Part shown: one piece after another, positions 15,979-24,413 of the stretch
Layout: each line of letters opens with the position of its first letter
Position numbering within the stretch: position 1 is the first letter of the stretch
NCBI RefSeq assembly: GCF_003194625.1
Contig: NZ_QHKX01000001.1
Location: 558,001 to 622,000, forward strand
Origin: Nocardioides solisilvae
Lineage (GTDB): Bacteria > Actinomycetota > Actinomycetes > Propionibacteriales > Nocardioidaceae
Direction: 5' to 3'
DNA length: 64,000 nt
Notes under the pieces: model-generated
The model's database searches: none
The model's input: the letters and a program-made list of their open reading frames with translations, nothing else
Told to the model about the DNA's origin: nothing
Made by a program: the position numbers and the translations under genes

Positions 15979-16341
15979 ATGGCCATCGCGCGCTTCCCGT
16001 CGGTCGTGCTGGACTGCCCCGACCCGCGGATCCTGGCGACGTTCTACTCCGCGGTGCTCGACTGGCCGGTCGAGGGCGACCCCGGCGACGACTGGCTGGA
16101 GCTGCGCGCCAGCCACGGCCAGGTGATCTCCTTCCAGCAGGTCGACGACTACACGCCGCCCCACTGGCCCGGGCAGGACCACCCGCAGCAGATGCACCTC
16201 GACCTGGTGGTCGACGACCTGGACGCCGCCGAGGCGGCCGTCCTGCGCCTGGGCGCGACGAAGACCGACCACCAGCCCGGCACGTCGTTCCGGGTCTTCC
16301 TCGACCCGGCCGGGCACCCGTTCTGCCTCTGCGTCTCGTGA
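15979..16341 (+). CDS. VOC-family (glyoxalase-like) protein
   Basis: A 120-residue single vicinal-oxygen-chelate domain protein: 'PSVVLDCPDPRILATFYSAV', 'LEELRASHGQVISFQQV'-like strand order, 'HLDLVVDDLDAAEAAVLRLG' and 'VFLDPAGHPFCLC'. The fold binds a metal or small hydrophobic ligand; this subtype is usually annotated only as glyoxalase-like. It overlaps the following small membrane protein by 4 bp (GTGA), so the two form an operon. Confidence 0.85.
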   Translation: MAIARFPSVVLDCPDPRILATFYSAVLDWPVEGDPGDDWLELRASHGQVISFQQVDDYTPPHWPGQDHPQQMHLDLVVDDLDAAEAAVLRLGATKTDHQPGTSFRVFLDPAGHPFCLCVS

Positions 16342-16586
16342 CCGCCGAGCCGGCGCTCCCCCCGCCCACCCGGGTCGCCCGGATGGTGGTGGGAGTCCTG
16401 GCCGCCTTCGCCATGCTGGTGGGCCTCGCGGCGCTGGGGCTCAGCACCTTCCTGCTCCTCTTCGCGGGCGTGCCCCGTTGGACGGTCTTCCCCATCCTCC
16501 TCGGCGTGGCGATGGTCCTGGTGCTCTCCGGGCGCAAGGTCCGCGACCACGCCCAGCGGCACCGCCACGGACCCGGCCCCGCCTGA
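16338..16586 (+). CDS. small two-helix membrane protein
   Basis: An 82-residue protein from the GTG at 16338, which overlaps the VOC stop by 4 bp. It has two hydrophobic helices ('MVVGVLAAFAMLVGLAALGL' and 'WTVFPILLGVAMVLVLSG') and a basic His/Arg tail. No family is recognised. Its place suggests co-translation with the VOC protein. Confidence 0.7.
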   Translation: MTAEPALPPPTRVARMVVGVLAAFAMLVGLAALGLSTFLLLFAGVPRWTVFPILLGVAMVLVLSGRKVRDHAQRHRHGPGPA

Positions 16587-16599
16587 CCCCTGGTCGCAT

Positions 16600-17397
16600 T
16601 CAGCCCCGGCGCCACCAGGAACGCCGCCGCGGCTCGGGCTCGAGCCGGTGGCCGAGCGCGACCCGGAACGCCCGCGCCGCCGCGGCCTCGCCCTGCACGA
16701 CCACGTCGGGGCCGGCGGACCCGTGGAGCCAGCGCAGCAGTCCCACCGAGGAGTCGGTGACCGTGAGCACCGGCCGGGCCGGCGAGCCGGGGGCGATGTC
16801 ACCCAGGTCGCCCCCGCGGTCGGTCCCGAACCGGACCCACCACTCCCGCCCGGTGTCCGACGACACGAGGCGGGCGGGCGCGGGCTGCCACAGCACGTCG
16901 GAGTCGGGCCGCGCCCAGTGGGCCAGCGCCCGGTCGACGCAGTCGGACGCGACGTCGGGGTGGAGCCCCGGCTCCGCCAGCCCCGCGGCGCGGCTCGCGG
17001 CGAGGTCGACGTCGATCACCTCGTGGGCCAGCAGCCGGGCCACCTCGTGGGAGGTGCCCGGGCGACCGAAGTAGTCGAGCTGCACGTCGGGGCCGACGTC
17101 GACGAGCAACCGGGTCAGCTCATCCCGGACCCGGCCCAGCTCGACCAGCACGTCGGCCATCACCACCGGCGGGGCCTGGCCCTCGTAGGAGCGCCAGTCC
17201 AGCTGGGGATGCCTGAGCAGCCACGCCCAGACCGCCAGCGTGCCGAGGTGCTCCTGCGCGTAGGCGAGCGCCTCCTGGTCGAACGGCCCCACCCGCTCCT
17301 CGGGCAGCAACCGCCCGAGCGCCTCCACGCTGGACCGGCCGTGCCGGTCGAGCAGGTCGAGGTACTGGGTGTGCGGCAGCATCTCCGTCGTGGTCAC
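16600..17397 (-). CDS. mycothiol-dependent maleylpyruvate isomerase-type (MDMPI/DinB-like) protein
   Basis: A 265-residue protein with a DinB-like four-helix N-terminal half, the family phrase 'GTSHEVARLLAHEVIDVDLA' and an MDMPI C-terminal half ending 'VVVQGEAAAARAFRVALG'. Members use mycothiol or bind metal, and most are of unknown substrate. The GTG at 17397 is 6 nt after a TAGGGT box (17409-17404), so it is probably leaderless. The last residues are an Arg/Trp-rich tail. Confidence 0.75.
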   Translation of the reverse strand: MTTTEMLPHTQYLDLLDRHGRSSVEALGRLLPEERVGPFDQEALAYAQEHLGTLAVWAWLLRHPQLDWRSYEGQAPPVVMADVLVELGRVRDELTRLLVDVGPDVQLDYFGRPGTSHEVARLLAHEVIDVDLAASRAAGLAEPGLHPDVASDCVDRALAHWARPDSDVLWQPAPARLVSSDTGREWWVRFGTDRGGDLGDIAPGSPARPVLTVTDSSVGLLRWLHGSAGPDVVVQGEAAAARAFRVALGHRLEPEPRRRSWWRRG

Positions 17398-17403
17398 GCC
17401 ACG

Positions 17404-17409
17404 ACCCTA
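17404..17409 (-). promoter_or_regulatory. -10-like TAGGGT 6 nt before GTG 17397
   Basis: The minus-strand hexamer TAGGGT fits TAnnnT and sits 6 nt upstream of the start codon, without a Shine-Dalgarno between, as expected for a leaderless mRNA. Confidence 0.4.
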
Positions 17410-17507
17410 GGTGGTGTCGCGACACCCGACCGGACGCGTCTGCGTCGGCGGATCGGAGTCGGTGGTGGTGGCCGTGGAGCGCGCGGCGGCGGAACGTCCC
17501 GGTCCGG

Positions 17508-18488
17508 GTGCCGGTCCCGGTGCCGTCCTCGTGCCACGCCAGAAACGTCTCCTGGTCGGGTTTCTGCGGTCGGGGCCGGGGAAGGAGCACCACGGACCCA
17601 CTGATCAAGGAGCTGCTCGTCCCCACTCCCACCCCGTCCCACCTGCGCCGCGGCCACCGCGTCGCCGCGGTGGCCTGCGCGAGCCTCCTCGCGCTGCCGA
17701 CCGCCGTCCTCGCCTCGGCCCCCACCGCGTCCGGAGCCCCGAGCGCCGCGACCGCGGCCGCCTCGGCCGCCGCGGGGTCCGCGCAGGCTCCCCGGGAGAA
17801 GCGCCAGCCCACCGCGAAGTTCGTCCAGCCCGGCCCCGCCCAGCTGGGCGCCCCGCACGTCCTGAGGATCCGGGTGGTCGGCCACGACGCCGTCGGCGAG
17901 CCGGCCAGCATCGCCCTCGACCGCATCCCCGACCTCGCGGCCACCCCGATCGAGCGGGTGCCGGTCGAGCGGATCGACCTCACGCTCACCGCCGAGCCCC
18001 GGTACGTCGAGATCCCGCTCGACACGAGCGCGCCGGGCCGCGTCGGCTACGTGCTGGAGATGCACTACGGCGACGTGGTCTGCGACTTCCAGTCGATCTA
18101 CTACTCCGTCCTGGCGCCGGGCCAGCAGCCCGACCCCGACGACGCCGTCCCCGACGGGTGGGAGGCCTGCGCCAACGTGCCGAAGCCGGCCTCGGTCACC
18201 GTCGCCCGGACCCCGAAGCGGGTCGCCGCGGGGACCCGCCTGCGACTCTCCGGCAAGGTGCGGGGCGGCACCCTCCAGGTCGCCTACCCCGTGGTGGTGA
18301 CGGCCCGCTTCCCCGGCGGCTGGGTGCCGGTGGGGCGCACGAAGACCGTGCGCGCCAACCTGCGCTGGTCGCTGCGCACCGCCCCGCTCCCCGCGGGCAC
18401 CCGCGAGCTGAAGGTGTCGGTCAAGCCGCTCGACGCCGTCACCTCCCGGAAGATCCGGGTCCCGGGCGGGCGGGGCAGCCGGGGCTGA
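17508..18488 (+). CDS. secreted protein with C-terminal Ig-like domain
   Basis: An exported protein of up to 326 residues. A basic stretch and hydrophobic core ('HRVAAVACASLLALPTAVLA') form a signal peptide followed by an Ala/Ser-rich linker. The mature region has a beta-rich domain with two Cys (in 'YGDVVCDFQS' and 'DGWEACANVP') and a C-terminal Ig-like module ('PKRVAAGTRLRLSGKVRGG'). The start is uncertain: ATG 17508 leaves a long basic extension before the signal, but no better ATG/GTG/TTG is seen close to it. It ends 1 bp before the next gene. Function unknown. Confidence 0.7.
   Translation: MPVPVPSSCHARNVSWSGFCGRGRGRSTTDPLIKELLVPTPTPSHLRRGHRVAAVACASLLALPTAVLASAPTASGAPSAATAAASAAAGSAQAPREKRQPTAKFVQPGPAQLGAPHVLRIRVVGHDAVGEPASIALDRIPDLAATPIERVPVERIDLTLTAEPRYVEIPLDTSAPGRVGYVLEMHYGDVVCDFQSIYYSVLAPGQQPDPDDAVPDGWEACANVPKPASVTVARTPKRVAAGTRLRLSGKVRGGTLQVAYPVVVTARFPGGWVPVGRTKTVRANLRWSLRTAPLPAGTRELKVSVKPLDAVTSRKIRVPGGRGSRG
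17540..17566. repeat. inverted repeat CAGAAAC-N13-GTTTCTG
   Basis: Perfect 7-bp arms at 17540-17546 and 17560-17566, AT-richer than the surroundings, just before a GGAAGGAG stretch. It could be an operator or leader hairpin; it also lies inside the longest reading of the secreted-protein gene, which supports a later true start. Confidence 0.35.
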
Positions 18489-18489
18489 C

Positions 18490-19626
18490 GTGGGCGTGGA
18501 CGACACCACGATCGCCCGCTGGCGCCTCCGGTCCCAGCGCCTCACGCGGCCCGGCCCGGGCGCCGCGGGCGACGTGGTGCGCCACCTGGCCGGCGTGCAG
18601 GCGGAGAACCCCCTCCAGTCGGCCTGGGCGGTGGCCACCCGCACCGCCGACCCCGACGCCGCGGACCTCGCGGGCGCCCTCGCGAGCGGCGACGTGCTGC
18701 GCACCCACGTCCTGCGCAGCACCTGGCACTACGTGGCCCGGGAGGACGCCGACTGGCTGCTGGCGGTGAGCGCCCCGAGCCTGCTGCGCATCACGGGCGG
18801 TCAGCTGCACGGCGAGCTGGGCTTCACCGAGGTCGAGACCGGCCGGCTGGGCGACCTCGTGCTCGAGGCGCTGGACGGCGGCGCCCACCTGAGCCGCCCG
18901 GAGGTCGCCGCCCTGCTGCGCGAACGGGCCCCCGACCTCGCAGAGCGGCTGACCGGCCGGGCGGTGATGCTGCTGATGGCCCACCTCGAGATGGACCGCC
19001 GGGTCTGCAGCGGCGCGCCGCGCCCGGCGGCGGGCGGGAAGGAGCCGCAGCACACGTACGCCGCGTGGTCGGCGCGGGTGGGCGCCCGCACCGCCGACGC
19101 CGACGTCGACCGCGAGGGCGCGCTCGCCGACCTGGCGCGTCGCTACCTGGCCGGTCACGGGCCCGCGACGGCGAAGGACCTCTCCTACTGGGCGACGGTC
19201 ACCCTGACCGAGGCGAAGCGCGGGATCGCCGCCGTCGCCGACGGCCTGGCCTCCTTCGACCACGAGGGCCGCACGTACTGGCACCCGGCCGACCAGCGGC
19301 CCCCCGCCGACGACGAGGTCGCCGACCCTGCCGGTCACCTGCTGCAGCTCCTCGACGAGACCTACCGGGGCTACCAGGACTCCCGCTGGGTCCTCGACCC
19401 CGACGGCCTCGTCCCGCGGGGCCGCGAGGCGGCGGTCGGGATGGCGCTCGTCGACGCTCGGCTGGTCGCCTGGATGAGGCGCACCCTCACGGCGCGGACC
19501 GCCCGCTTCGACCTCACGCCGTTCCGCCCGCTGACGCCGCCCGAGCGGCGGGCGGTCGACGCGGCGGCGGAGCGGTACGCCGGCCACCTCGGCCTGGAGC
19601 CCGAGGTCCGGGTCGCCGACGGCTGA
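18490..19626 (+). CDS. winged-helix DNA-binding protein (HTH_42, AlkZ/AlkX-like)
   Basis: A 378-residue protein of the HTH_42 / YcaQ superfamily, which includes DNA glycosylases that unhook bulky or crosslinked bases (AlkZ) and the AlkX group. Recognisable parts are 'HLAGVQAENPLQSAW', 'LRTHVLRSTWHYV' and 'LARRYLAGHGPATAKDLSYW'. Glycosylase activity is a family-level possibility; the AlkZ QxQ/QxD catalytic motif is not obvious here, so AlkX-like is more likely. GTG 18490 is used; GTG 18496 is an alternative. Confidence 0.82.
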   Translation: MGVDDTTIARWRLRSQRLTRPGPGAAGDVVRHLAGVQAENPLQSAWAVATRTADPDAADLAGALASGDVLRTHVLRSTWHYVAREDADWLLAVSAPSLLRITGGQLHGELGFTEVETGRLGDLVLEALDGGAHLSRPEVAALLRERAPDLAERLTGRAVMLLMAHLEMDRRVCSGAPRPAAGGKEPQHTYAAWSARVGARTADADVDREGALADLARRYLAGHGPATAKDLSYWATVTLTEAKRGIAAVADGLASFDHEGRTYWHPADQRPPADDEVADPAGHLLQLLDETYRGYQDSRWVLDPDGLVPRGREAAVGMALVDARLVAWMRRTLTARTARFDLTPFRPLTPPERRAVDAAAERYAGHLGLEPEVRVADG

Positions 19627-19645
19627 GGGCTGACGCGAGGCGCGG

Positions 19646-19942
19646 TCAGGAGTGCGACGGCGCCGGCGGGGCGTCGTCCAGCTCGAAGGCCACCTCGTCG
19701 GGGTAGCACCAGAACCACGACTCCCCCGGCTCGAAGGAGCGGATCACCGGGTGCCCGGTCTCCCCGTGGTGGCCGGTCGCGTGCCGCTCCGGCGAGGAGT
19801 CGCAGCACCCGACGTGCCCGCACGCCTGGCAGGTGCGCAGGTGGACCCAGCGCGTCCCGTCGCGGAGGCACTCGACGCAGCCGTCCCCCGACGGCTCGGT
19901 GTCGAAGCGGAGCTCCTGGGCGTGCGCGCACGGGTCGGCCAT
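19646..19942 (-). CDS. UBP-type zinc-finger protein
   Basis: A 98-residue protein that is essentially one ZnF-UBP domain: 'CVECLRDGTRWVHLRTCQAC', 'GHVGCCDSS' and 'HATGHHGETGHPV', then the aromatic 'GESWFWCYPDE'. In eukaryotes the fold binds ubiquitin tails; bacterial stand-alone copies have no settled role. The ATG at 19942 is 6 nt after a CACACT hexamer (19954-19949), so it may be leaderless. It is convergent with the HTH_42 gene. Confidence 0.88.
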   Translation of the reverse strand: MADPCAHAQELRFDTEPSGDGCVECLRDGTRWVHLRTCQACGHVGCCDSSPERHATGHHGETGHPVIRSFEPGESWFWCYPDEVAFELDDAPPAPSHS

Positions 19943-20007
19943 CCCCCGAGTGTGCGCCCGCGACCCGCCGGAGGGGAAGCCCCGCCGACGCTCCCGCGAC
20001 AAACGGC

Positions 20008-21243
20008 TCAGCGGAGCTCGAAGGCGCCCAGGTCGGGTCGGCCCACGGTCGGCCGCCGGACCTGCCGGGCCGGCGGCGCGAACTCCCAGCGAGGGCGCCA
20101 GCGGCGCGGCACCCCCACCCCGCGGTCGACGGCGGGCGAGCCCGCGGCGAGCCGGTAGTCCTCCCCGCCGGCGTCCACGAAGGCGCCGGGCCCGACCCGC
20201 CGGTTGCCCCGCGCGGCGACGCGGCCGCCGACGGCGAGCTCGCCCGGCCCGACGAACAGGTTGTTGCGCAGCGTCGCGCGACTCCCCTCCGCGAGGGCGA
20301 GGAACGTGCCGCTGCCGCGCTGGTTGACGAAGGTGTTGTGCACCACCCACAGCCGGCGCGACGGCCCGACGAGCCCCTCGGCGCCGTAGGAGACGAGCGT
20401 GGCGTTCTCCGAGCGCGGGCCCTGGACGACGACGTTGCCCGCCACCAGCGACCGCCCGCCGTTCGGCAGGTCGATCGAGTAGCTGCCGGTCGAGGTGGCG
20501 TCGCTGACCAGGTTGCCGACGAGGGTGTTGCGGGCGGCGCGCGACTTCAGCTGGTGGCCGACGTCGGTGCCCCACAGGTGGCTGCCGGTGACGGTCAGCG
20601 AGCGGACCGCGCCGACGTACAGGTTGTGGCTCAGCCCGTCGCCCGCGCCGTTGCGGGAGAAGCGCGAGCGTCGCACCACGACGTCGCTCGCCGGGTCGGC
20701 GCCGGTGAGGATGCCGGTCTGGTTGTCGTGGAACCAGCTCCGGGTGACGGTGAGGTCGGTGCCCTCGGCGCGGATCCCGGCCCCGTTGCGGTCGGGCACC
20801 CTCGCGCCGCTCAGCTCGACGCGGTCGACCCGGGTGCGGTCCCCGGCGACGACCCAGATCGCCTTGCCCTGGGCGGAGCGTCCGTCGGCGCGCAGGTGGG
20901 CGCGTCCGCCCACCCCGCGCAGCGTGAGGTCGTCCTGGGTCCAGGTCGCCACGTCACCGGCGTAGGTGCCGGCGTCGATCAGCACCGTGTCGCCGTCGCC
21001 CGCGACCGCGGCAGCCGCGCTGGGCACGGCGAGCTCCTGCCCGGGCCCGACCCGCCAGGTCCGCGGCCCCCGGTCTTTCCGCGTCACGGCGCCGTCGCGC
21101 CCGTCACCGCCGTGCCCGCCGTTCGGTACGGCGTACGACGTCGGGCCCGCCGCGGCGACCGCCAACGGGGGAGACGGCGGGGAGACCAGCGGGCAGACCA
21201 GCAGGGAGGCGAGCAGCAGCGGGACTGCGCGAGGGGCGGGCAC
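20008..21243 (-). CDS. secreted right-handed beta-helix protein
   Basis: A 411-residue exported protein with signal peptide 'VPLLLASLLVCPLVSP' and a long run of short beta-helix coils ('DDLTLRGVGGRAHL', 'DLTVTRSWFHDNQTGIL', 'SLTVTGSHLWGTDVG', 'NATLVSYGAEG'), as in pectate-lyase-like or parallel beta-helix (NosD/CASH) proteins. It is probably an extracellular polysaccharide-binding or -cleaving protein; no catalytic residues can be assigned. The GTG at 21243 puts the signal at the N-terminus and lies 6 nt after GACACT (21255-21250). Confidence 0.82.
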   Translation of the reverse strand: MPAPRAVPLLLASLLVCPLVSPPSPPLAVAAAGPTSYAVPNGGHGGDGRDGAVTRKDRGPRTWRVGPGQELAVPSAAAAVAGDGDTVLIDAGTYAGDVATWTQDDLTLRGVGGRAHLRADGRSAQGKAIWVVAGDRTRVDRVELSGARVPDRNGAGIRAEGTDLTVTRSWFHDNQTGILTGADPASDVVVRRSRFSRNGAGDGLSHNLYVGAVRSLTVTGSHLWGTDVGHQLKSRAARNTLVGNLVSDATSTGSYSIDLPNGGRSLVAGNVVVQGPRSENATLVSYGAEGLVGPSRRLWVVHNTFVNQRGSGTFLALAEGSRATLRNNLFVGPGELAVGGRVAARGNRRVGPGAFVDAGGEDYRLAAGSPAVDRGVGVPRRWRPRWEFAPPARQVRRPTVGRPDLGAFELR

Positions 21244-21249
21244 CGCGCC

Positions 21250-21292
21250 AGTGTCGCGGAACCGACCCCCGCGAGCCAGCGCGTGGCAGGCT
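21250..21292. promoter_or_regulatory. divergent -10-like boxes between beta-helix and unknown gene
   Basis: Minus strand GACACT (21255-21250) is 6 nt before GTG 21243; plus strand CAGGCT (21287-21292) is 6 nt before ATG 21299. Both fit nAnnnT with leaderless spacing, giving a compact divergent promoter pair. Confidence 0.3.
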
Positions 21293-21298
21293 GGGGCG

Positions 21299-22261
21299 AT
21301 GAGGGTCGAGATCGAGCACGTCGCCCACCTGAGGTTCGCCGACGGTGCTCCGGTCCGGGCCGCCTCGGCGGTGGCACCCTGGGGAGACGGCTTCGTCGTG
21401 GTGCAGGACGACGGCACGCACGGCGCCCGGTTCGCCGACGCCACCGACACGTCGGAGGCCGCCGTCACGAGCGGCGTAGCCGTGCGGCTGCTGCCCACGA
21501 CGCAGGGGCACGAGCGGTTCGACACCGACGACCTCAAGCACCTCAAGCCCGACCTCGAGGCCGCCTGCCCGGTCGAGGTCGAGGGCGGGCCCGGCGTGCT
21601 GCTGCTCGGCTCGGGCGCCTCGGCGGCGCGGACCCGGTGGTCGCTGCTGCGGCCCGGGGACGGCCCGGACGCCCGCCGCTGGAGCGACGCGCGCAGCCTC
21701 GCCGTCGAGATGGCGCCGCTCTACGAGGTGGTGGCGTCGGTCCTCGGCGCGCAGGCCGGCGGGCTCAACCTCGAGGGCGCGCACGTCGTCGGCGACCGGC
21801 TCCGCTGGTACCAGCGCGGGCTCCCGTCGGCGGGCCTCCCCTCGGGCAGCGTCGACCTCGACCTCGCCGCCGCGCTGGAGGCGGTGCTCGGTCGGCGCCG
21901 GCCCGAGGACGTGCCCGTCGCCGACCCGCACTTCTACCGGGTCGCCGACCTCGACGACGTCCCGCTCGCCATCACCGACGTCGCCCTCCTGCCCGGCGGC
22001 ACCGTGATCGTCTCCTCCGCGGCCGAGGACAGCCCCGACCCGCAGCACGACGGGCCGGTCGTGGGGTCGGCGCTGGCCCACCTGGAGGGGCCGGCGGCGC
22101 TCGACGTGGTCCGCCTCCCCGAGGTCGACGGGGAGGTCCCGAAGGTCGAGGGGCTCATGCTGCTGGACGCCTCGCCGCACGGGGCGCGGCTGCTAGCCGT
22201 CGCCGACGCCGACGACCCCGGCACCCCGTCGCTGGCGCTCTGGCTGGACGTCTCGCTCTGA
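21299..22261 (+). CDS. conserved-looking protein of unknown function
   Basis: A 320-residue cytosolic protein with no signal peptide or membrane helix, rich in beta-propeller-like strand pairs ('APWGDGFVVVQDDGTHGARF', 'ITDVALLPGGTVIVSSAAED', 'KVEGLMLLDASPHGARLLAV'). It may fit a DUF6929/SdiA-regulated-like propeller, but I cannot name a function. ATG 21299 is supported by a CAGGCT box 6 nt upstream. It is convergent with the flavoprotein gene. Confidence 0.65.
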   Translation: MRVEIEHVAHLRFADGAPVRAASAVAPWGDGFVVVQDDGTHGARFADATDTSEAAVTSGVAVRLLPTTQGHERFDTDDLKHLKPDLEAACPVEVEGGPGVLLLGSGASAARTRWSLLRPGDGPDARRWSDARSLAVEMAPLYEVVASVLGAQAGGLNLEGAHVVGDRLRWYQRGLPSAGLPSGSVDLDLAAALEAVLGRRRPEDVPVADPHFYRVADLDDVPLAITDVALLPGGTVIVSSAAEDSPDPQHDGPVVGSALAHLEGPAALDVVRLPEVDGEVPKVEGLMLLDASPHGARLLAVADADDPGTPSLALWLDVSL

Positions 22262-22286
22262 CGGTCGGGCGTCAGAGGCCCAGCAC

Positions 22287-23885
22287 TCAGAGGCCCAGCA
22301 CGCCGGGGTTGAGGATCCCGCGCGGGTCGAGCGCCGCCTTGGCCCCGCGCAGCGCGGCCGCGAAGGGGTCGGGGCGCTGCCGGTCGTACCAGGGCGCGTG
22401 GTCGCGGCCGACCGCGTGGTGGTGGGTGATCGTGCCGCCGTGCGCGGCGATCGCCTCGCTGACGCCGGCCTTCACCTCGTCCCACATCGGCAGCAGCGAG
22501 CCCCAGCGCCCCGAGGCGTAGACGCCGTAGTAGGGAGCCGGGCCGTCGGGGTAGACGTGGGTGAAGCGGCAGGTGACCACGCCGGGCGCGCCGAGCTGCT
22601 CCAGCACGCCGTACGCCGCCGAGGTGATCGCCGCGTGCAGCTCGGCGAAGCGGTCCCACGTGCAGGCGGTCTCGAAGGTCTCCGCGATCAGGCTGCGCCG
22701 GGTGACGGCGTCGCGCTGGTAGGGCATCCGCAGGAACGACGAGCGCCAGGCGTCGGCGCCCTCGGGCGCCTCCCCGCGCGGGCCGCCGGCTCCGGCGTCG
22801 GGCGACCTCGCGCGGACGGCACCGGGGCGACCGCCGTGGTCGCGCACGAGCTCGAGCGCCCGGTCCAGCCACGCGTCGACCGGGTGGTCCGCCGACTCGA
22901 AGGCCAGCACCAGCAGCCCGCCCGTGGTCGAGGAGCCCGCGTTGACGGCCGCCTCCATCGGGTCGAGCAGCCGGCAGTTGGAGGGGTGGAGCCCGCTCTG
23001 CGCGACCGCCCGGGTGGCGGCCACGGCGGCGTCGAAGAAGTCGAAGTCGACCGTGCAGGTCGACTGCCAGCGCGGGCGGTCCTGGAGCCGCACCCACGAC
23101 TCGGTGATCACGCCGAGGGTGCCCTCGGAGCCGAGGAACATCCGGTCGGGCGACGGGCCGGCTCCCGAGCCCGGCAGCCGGCGCGACTCCGAGACGCCGA
23201 CCGGCGTGACGACGCGCAGGCTCTCCACGAGGTCGTCGACGTGCGTGAGGACCGTGGCGTAGTGGCCGCCGGCGCGGGTGGCGAGCCAGCCGCCGAGGGT
23301 GGAGAACTCGAAGGACTGCGGGAAGTGGCGCAGCGTCAGGCCGTGCGGGCGCAGCTGGTCCTCGAGCGCGGGCCCGAGGATGCCGGCCTGGACGCGCGCC
23401 GCCCGGCTGGTCCGGTCGATCTCGAGCACCTTGTCCAGCGCGCCGAGGTCGAGGCTGACCACCGGCCCGTCGACCCGCGCCTCCACCCCGCCGACCACCG
23501 ACGTGCCCCCGCCGAAGGGGACCATCGCGACCCCCGCCGTCCCCGCCCAGTCGAGGACGTCGACGACGTCCTGCTCGCTGCGCGGGCGCAGCACGAGGTC
23601 GGGCGGGTGCGGGAGGTCGCCGGAGAGGTTGCGGACGACGTCGCGGTAGGCCTTGCCGTGGGTGTGCGCGGCCCTGTCCTCCGGGTCGTCGGAGGCGAGC
23701 GCCGCCAACGCGCCCGGGGCGGCGACCCGCGGGGCGCGCAGGTCGAGGTCGGCGACGGCCGGCGGCTCGTGCGGGGTGAAGTCGTGGTCGGGCAGCAGCG
23801 CGCCGATCCGGGCGACGAGCTCGTCGGCCTCCGCGCCGGTCACGGCGTCCTCGACGTTGCCCCAGCCCCACCACGATCGCGTCAT
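22287..23885 (-). CDS. FAD-binding oxidase, alkyl-DHAP synthase (ADPS)-like
   Basis: A 532-residue FAD-dependent enzyme of the PCMH-type family. N-terminal FAD domain: 'VVRPRSEQDVVDVLDWA'-type strand, 'VPFGGGTSVVGGVE' and 'FEFSTLGGWLATRAGGHYAT', then 'MFLGSEGTLGVITE'. C-terminal domain with 'THVYPDGPAPYYGVYA' and 'THHHAVGRDHAPW', the His-rich site typical of alkylglycerone-phosphate synthase. It could make ether lipids or oxidise a hydroxy acid; both are family-based guesses. ATG 23885 is 7 nt after TAGGGT (23898-23893). Confidence 0.85.
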   Translation of the reverse strand: MTRSWWGWGNVEDAVTGAEADELVARIGALLPDHDFTPHEPPAVADLDLRAPRVAAPGALAALASDDPEDRAAHTHGKAYRDVVRNLSGDLPHPPDLVLRPRSEQDVVDVLDWAGTAGVAMVPFGGGTSVVGGVEARVDGPVVSLDLGALDKVLEIDRTSRAARVQAGILGPALEDQLRPHGLTLRHFPQSFEFSTLGGWLATRAGGHYATVLTHVDDLVESLRVVTPVGVSESRRLPGSGAGPSPDRMFLGSEGTLGVITESWVRLQDRPRWQSTCTVDFDFFDAAVAATRAVAQSGLHPSNCRLLDPMEAAVNAGSSTTGGLLVLAFESADHPVDAWLDRALELVRDHGGRPGAVRARSPDAGAGGPRGEAPEGADAWRSSFLRMPYQRDAVTRRSLIAETFETACTWDRFAELHAAITSAAYGVLEQLGAPGVVTCRFTHVYPDGPAPYYGVYASGRWGSLLPMWDEVKAGVSEAIAAHGGTITHHHAVGRDHAPWYDRQRPDPFAAALRGAKAALDPRGILNPGVLGL

Positions 23886-23892
23886 GGCCGCG

Positions 23893-23898
23893 ACCCTA
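23893..23898 (-). promoter_or_regulatory. -10-like TAGGGT 7 nt before ATG 23885
   Basis: The minus-strand TAGGGT hexamer has leaderless spacing to the start codon of the ADPS-like gene, with no Shine-Dalgarno. Confidence 0.4.
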
Positions 23899-24053
23899 GG
23901 CGCGGCAGGCCGCCTGCGAGCCGAGATCGCCGTCCTCGTCAGGCACGGTCCGGCCGACCCGTACCCCTCCGGGGGTTTCGACGGCTGCTCCCCGGGTAGC
24001 ACTCCGGGAGACGGTCCCGGGGGAGCACGTGGCGGACGAGGCGAGGAGGACCA

Positions 24054-24413
24054 GTGACCATCGAGATCAGGATGCGATCCATCTACCGGGCGGCGCACCA
24101 CACGCTGCCCGCGAAGGCGACCCGCTTCCAGCGGCGCGCCGACGAGATCACGTCGGGCATCGAGCCGATGGTCAGCGAGCTCGCGCTGGCGGGCAACCAC
24201 CCCGTCGCCGGCGAGCTGGCCGACCTGTCCGTCGAGCTCTTCGTCCACCTGCGGGAGATGGTGCGCACCCTCAACGACAGCGCCACCGCCCTCGACGCGA
24301 TCGCGGACGACTTCGTCGCGGTCGACGAGGAGGCAGCCGCCTGGTTCGAGCAGAACCAGCACTACGCCGGCGACCCCGAGCTGGCGACCGAGCCGACCGC
24401 CCCGGAGGTGTGA
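24054..24413 (+). CDS. small helical protein, ESX/WXG100-substrate-like
   Basis: A 119-residue, nearly all-helical acidic protein with no signal peptide ('FQRRADEITSGIEPMVSELA', then 'ELFVHLREMVRTLNDSATAL'). Size and helix-turn-helix layout resemble type VII secretion (ESX) substrates or chaperone-like partners, but there is no clear WXG motif. It has a strong SD (GGAGGA) before the GTG at 24054. It overlaps the next gene by 4 bp (GTGA), so the two proteins are probably made together and may form a heterodimer. Confidence 0.65.
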   Translation: MTIEIRMRSIYRAAHHTLPAKATRFQRRADEITSGIEPMVSELALAGNHPVAGELADLSVELFVHLREMVRTLNDSATALDAIADDFVAVDEEAAAWFEQNQHYAGDPELATEPTAPEV

